64,000 nt of DNA from Polyangiaceae bacterium (GTDB lineage Bacteria > Myxococcota_A > Polyangia > Polyangiales > Polyangiaceae), in the NCBI GenBank assembly GCA_015075635.1, contig JABTUA010000001.1:2046001-2110000 (forward strand). The letters are read 5' to 3'. The translations under genes and the position numbers were made by a program. This document shows, piece after piece, positions 62,408 to 64,000 of this stretch. The stretch's first letter is position 1, and each line of letters starts with the position of its first letter. The notes beneath the pieces were generated by a model. It did not search any database. It was given only the letters and a program-made list of their open reading frames with translations, and was not told the DNA's origin.

Positions 62408-63409
62408 GTGCTGGTCCCGGTTCCTGGCTTCTCCGAGCTTCCCTGGCGCTCCCGCGCGCGCGCTCTGGGGCTCGCGGCGCTTCAGCTAGGAGCGAGCCAC
62501 CTGCCCGTGTCGTTCGCGATCGCGCTCTTGCCCGGCGCCGCGCACCGGCGGCTCCGCCGGCTCGCGGCCCCGCTGCGCGTCCCGCTTGCCCGGCCGCGCG
62601 CGAGCATCGAAGTCGGCCGCGCGCTCGCTGCGCTCGCCGACGCGCGCGTCCCGGTCGCGCTGGCGCCGGAGGTCAGCATCGTCGTGCCGACGGCGGGAGC
62701 CGTCCGCTGGCTCGAGCTGTGCCTTCGCGCGGTGGCCGCCTTTACCCGGCCGGGCAGCTACGAGGTCGTGGTGATCGATGACGCAACGCCGGATGCCGGA
62801 GCGGTGGCGGCGATCGTCGCGGCGCACCCGGGCGCTCGGCTCGCGCGCAGTGACCAGCGCCGCGGCTTCGCCGCCAGCGTCAACGCGGGGGTGGCGCTCT
62901 GCCGGGCGGGGTCCATCGTGGTGTTGAACGACGACGTGGTGGTCACGCCGGGTTGGCTCGACGCGCTCCTCGCGCGCCTCCGCGCCGACCCGCGCGTCGC
63001 CTGGGTGGGTCCGGTCAGCAACGACACGGGCGACGAGGCCAGCGTCGGCGCCGACTACTCGACCCTGGAAGAGCTCCTGGCCTTCGCGTCGCGGGCGAGC
63101 GGTCCGCCGCGCGAGGTCGAAAAGCTCGCCCTTTACTGCGCCTTGCTAGATCGCGCCGCGTTCGAGACGGTCGGAGGGCTCGACCAGGGCTACCGGCGCG
63201 GCATGTTCGAGGACGACGACCTGGCAATGGCGCTCGGGGCCCGCGGCAAGCGCGTGCTGCTGGCGCCCGAGGTCTTCGTGCACCACGCGGCGGGTACGAC
63301 CCTGCGCGCGCTGTCGCCGTTCGAGTATTTCGCCACCTTCGAGCTGAACCGGCGCCGCTTCGAGCAGCGCTGGCAGGTGCGCTGGCGCGTGCGGGAAGGG
63401 CAGGCTTAG
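62408..63409 (+). CDS. Family 2 glycosyltransferase
   Basis: A 333-residue GT2 enzyme. The N-terminal 90 residues are an Arg/Leu-rich extension with a membrane-active look. The GT-A domain starts at VSIVVPTAGAVRWLELCLRA, with YEVVVIDDATPD (nucleotide-sugar binding) and the DxD-like VLNDDVVVTPGWL. The acceptor region has RGMFEDDDLAMALGARGK and the ED pair typical of inverting GT2 enzymes. GTG 62408 is used as start. It lies beside the ABC exporter and so probably builds its polysaccharide substrate. The sugar is not identifiable. Confidence 0.9.
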   Translation: MLVPVPGFSELPWRSRARALGLAALQLGASHLPVSFAIALLPGAAHRRLRRLAAPLRVPLARPRASIEVGRALAALADARVPVALAPEVSIVVPTAGAVRWLELCLRAVAAFTRPGSYEVVVIDDATPDAGAVAAIVAAHPGARLARSDQRRGFAASVNAGVALCRAGSIVVLNDDVVVTPGWLDALLARLRADPRVAWVGPVSNDTGDEASVGADYSTLEELLAFASRASGPPREVEKLALYCALLDRAAFETVGGLDQGYRRGMFEDDDLAMALGARGKRVLLAPEVFVHHAAGTTLRALSPFEYFATFELNRRRFEQRWQVRWRVREGQA

Positions 63410-63411
63410 CG

Positions 63412-64000
63412 GTGGTCAGCGTCGTCGTCCCCGTCTACAACGGCGCGCGTCAGGTGCGTGCTTCACTCGAGGCGATCGCGGGCTACCTGCGCGAGCTGCC
63501 GGGCGAGCACGAGATCGTGGTCGTGGACGACGGCAGCCGGGATGGGACGCCGGACGTCGTGCGCGGCGTGCAGGACGCGCTGGGCATCTCGCTGCGCTTG
63601 ATCGAAACTCGCGAGAATCGCGGCAAGGGATTCGCCGTGCGCCGGGGGCTCTCGGAGGCCCGCGGTGAGCTCTCGATCTTCACCGACGCGGATCTGGCCT
63701 ACCCGGTCGAGAACTTCACTCGTGTGCTGGACGCACTGGAGAGCGGCGCCGACCTCGCCATCGCGAGTCGAGTCCATCCGGAGAGCCGCTACGTCACGTC
63801 GCCGCGCTTCTTCCGGCGCATCTACACCCGACACTCCATCGGTCGCGCCTTCAACCTGCTCACGCGGCTCACCTTGGTCCCCGGCATCCACGACACGCAG
63901 GCCGGGCTCAAGGGGTTCCGGGCGCCTGCCGTCGAGGCGCTCTTGCCGCACCTCACGCTGGACCGCTTCTCGTTCGACGTCGAGCTGCTGATGGTGGCCC
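63412..64000 (+). CDS. Family 2 glycosyltransferase, DPM1/GtrB-like (cut by window end)
   Basis: The first 196 residues of a GT2 enzyme resembling polyprenyl-phosphate sugar synthases. GTG 63412 begins 2 nt after the preceding TAG and gives VVSVVVPVYNGARQVRASLE. The UDP/GDP-binding EIVVVDDGSRDGTPD, ENRGKGFAVRRGL and the metal-binding FTDADLAYP are intact. HDTQAGLKGFRA, DRFSFDVELL and the loop after it are typical of the family, whose C-terminus (possibly with membrane helices) lies past 64000. It is in an operon with the other glycosyltransferase. Confidence 0.9.
   Translation, partial: MVSVVVPVYNGARQVRASLEAIAGYLRELPGEHEIVVVDDGSRDGTPDVVRGVQDALGISLRLIETRENRGKGFAVRRGLSEARGELSIFTDADLAYPVENFTRVLDALESGADLAIASRVHPESRYVTSPRFFRRIYTRHSIGRAFNLLTRLTLVPGIHDTQAGLKGFRAPAVEALLPHLTLDRFSFDVELLMVA

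Overview
The window looks like chromosomal DNA of a high-GC (estimated by eye near 70%) myxobacterium (Myxococcota, probably Polyangiales/Sorangium-like). Support: a MYXO-CTERM-type sorting tail on a subtilase, Hanks-type Ser/Thr kinases, at least eight lipoproteins with long Gly/Ser/Ala-rich linkers, GTG/TTG starts, and dense stop/start overlaps. No rRNA, CRISPR array or prophage is visible. Two tRNAs are present (Leu-CAG and Phe-GAA).

Layout. 1-2168 (-): two Ser/Thr kinases, the first cut by the window edge. 2250-8453: an envelope cluster with two TPR/PEGA-like membrane proteins, a large von Willebrand A (vWA) lipoprotein, small Cys-rich lipoproteins, and a decayed tandem copy of the TPR/lipoprotein gene pair. 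8970-17832: tRNA-Leu, a PaaK-like adenylate-forming enzyme, a Lys/Pro-rich secreted protein, a beta-barrel/His-rich/thioredoxin fusion with a broken signal-peptide junction, the full-length helicase Lhr, and an unknown protein. 17973-20703: an ECF sigma factor with a Pro/Arg-rich tail, then a 1.7-kb satellite of nine blocks built on a 12-bp unit. 20716-27455: an XRE-cupin repressor over a perfect palindrome, divergent from a tightly packed run (SDR, QueA-like, DHH-CBS, RecA-like ATPase, hydrolase, vWA lipoprotein, coiled-coil protein).

27631-33565: MYXO-CTERM subtilase, DNA polymerase IV and a PflX-like radical SAM protein. 33621-45713: thirteen co-oriented genes, many overlapping by 1-4 nt: lipoproteins, a histidine phosphatase, two FadL-type porins, an XPB helicase with its partner nuclease Bax1, and SAM decarboxylase. 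Inside it, a thioredoxin-fold lipoprotein gene has an in-frame TGA where the first Cys of a CxxC motif should be, followed by a strong hairpin with a GGUC apical loop. It is therefore a candidate selenoprotein (UPGC motif), and it is the most interesting signal in the window.

45937-48311: a beta-propeller-like lipoprotein and an unknown exported protein. 48312-53206: a mobile-element patch: a group II intron (RNA ends and domains V/VI preserved, reverse transcriptase broken by four frameshifts), an HNH endonuclease gene, a decayed ISAs1-like transposase, and a 28-bp sequence in inverted copies. 53446-64000: a Gly-rich lipoprotein, a zinc-ribbon protein, tRNA-Phe, a molybdopterin oxidoreductase, a PilT-like ATPase, a methyltransferase, an RCC1-repeat lipoprotein, and a polysaccharide-export ABC transporter with two glycosyltransferases (the last cut by the window end).

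All assignments come from reading the sequence and remembered family motifs. No database search was run.
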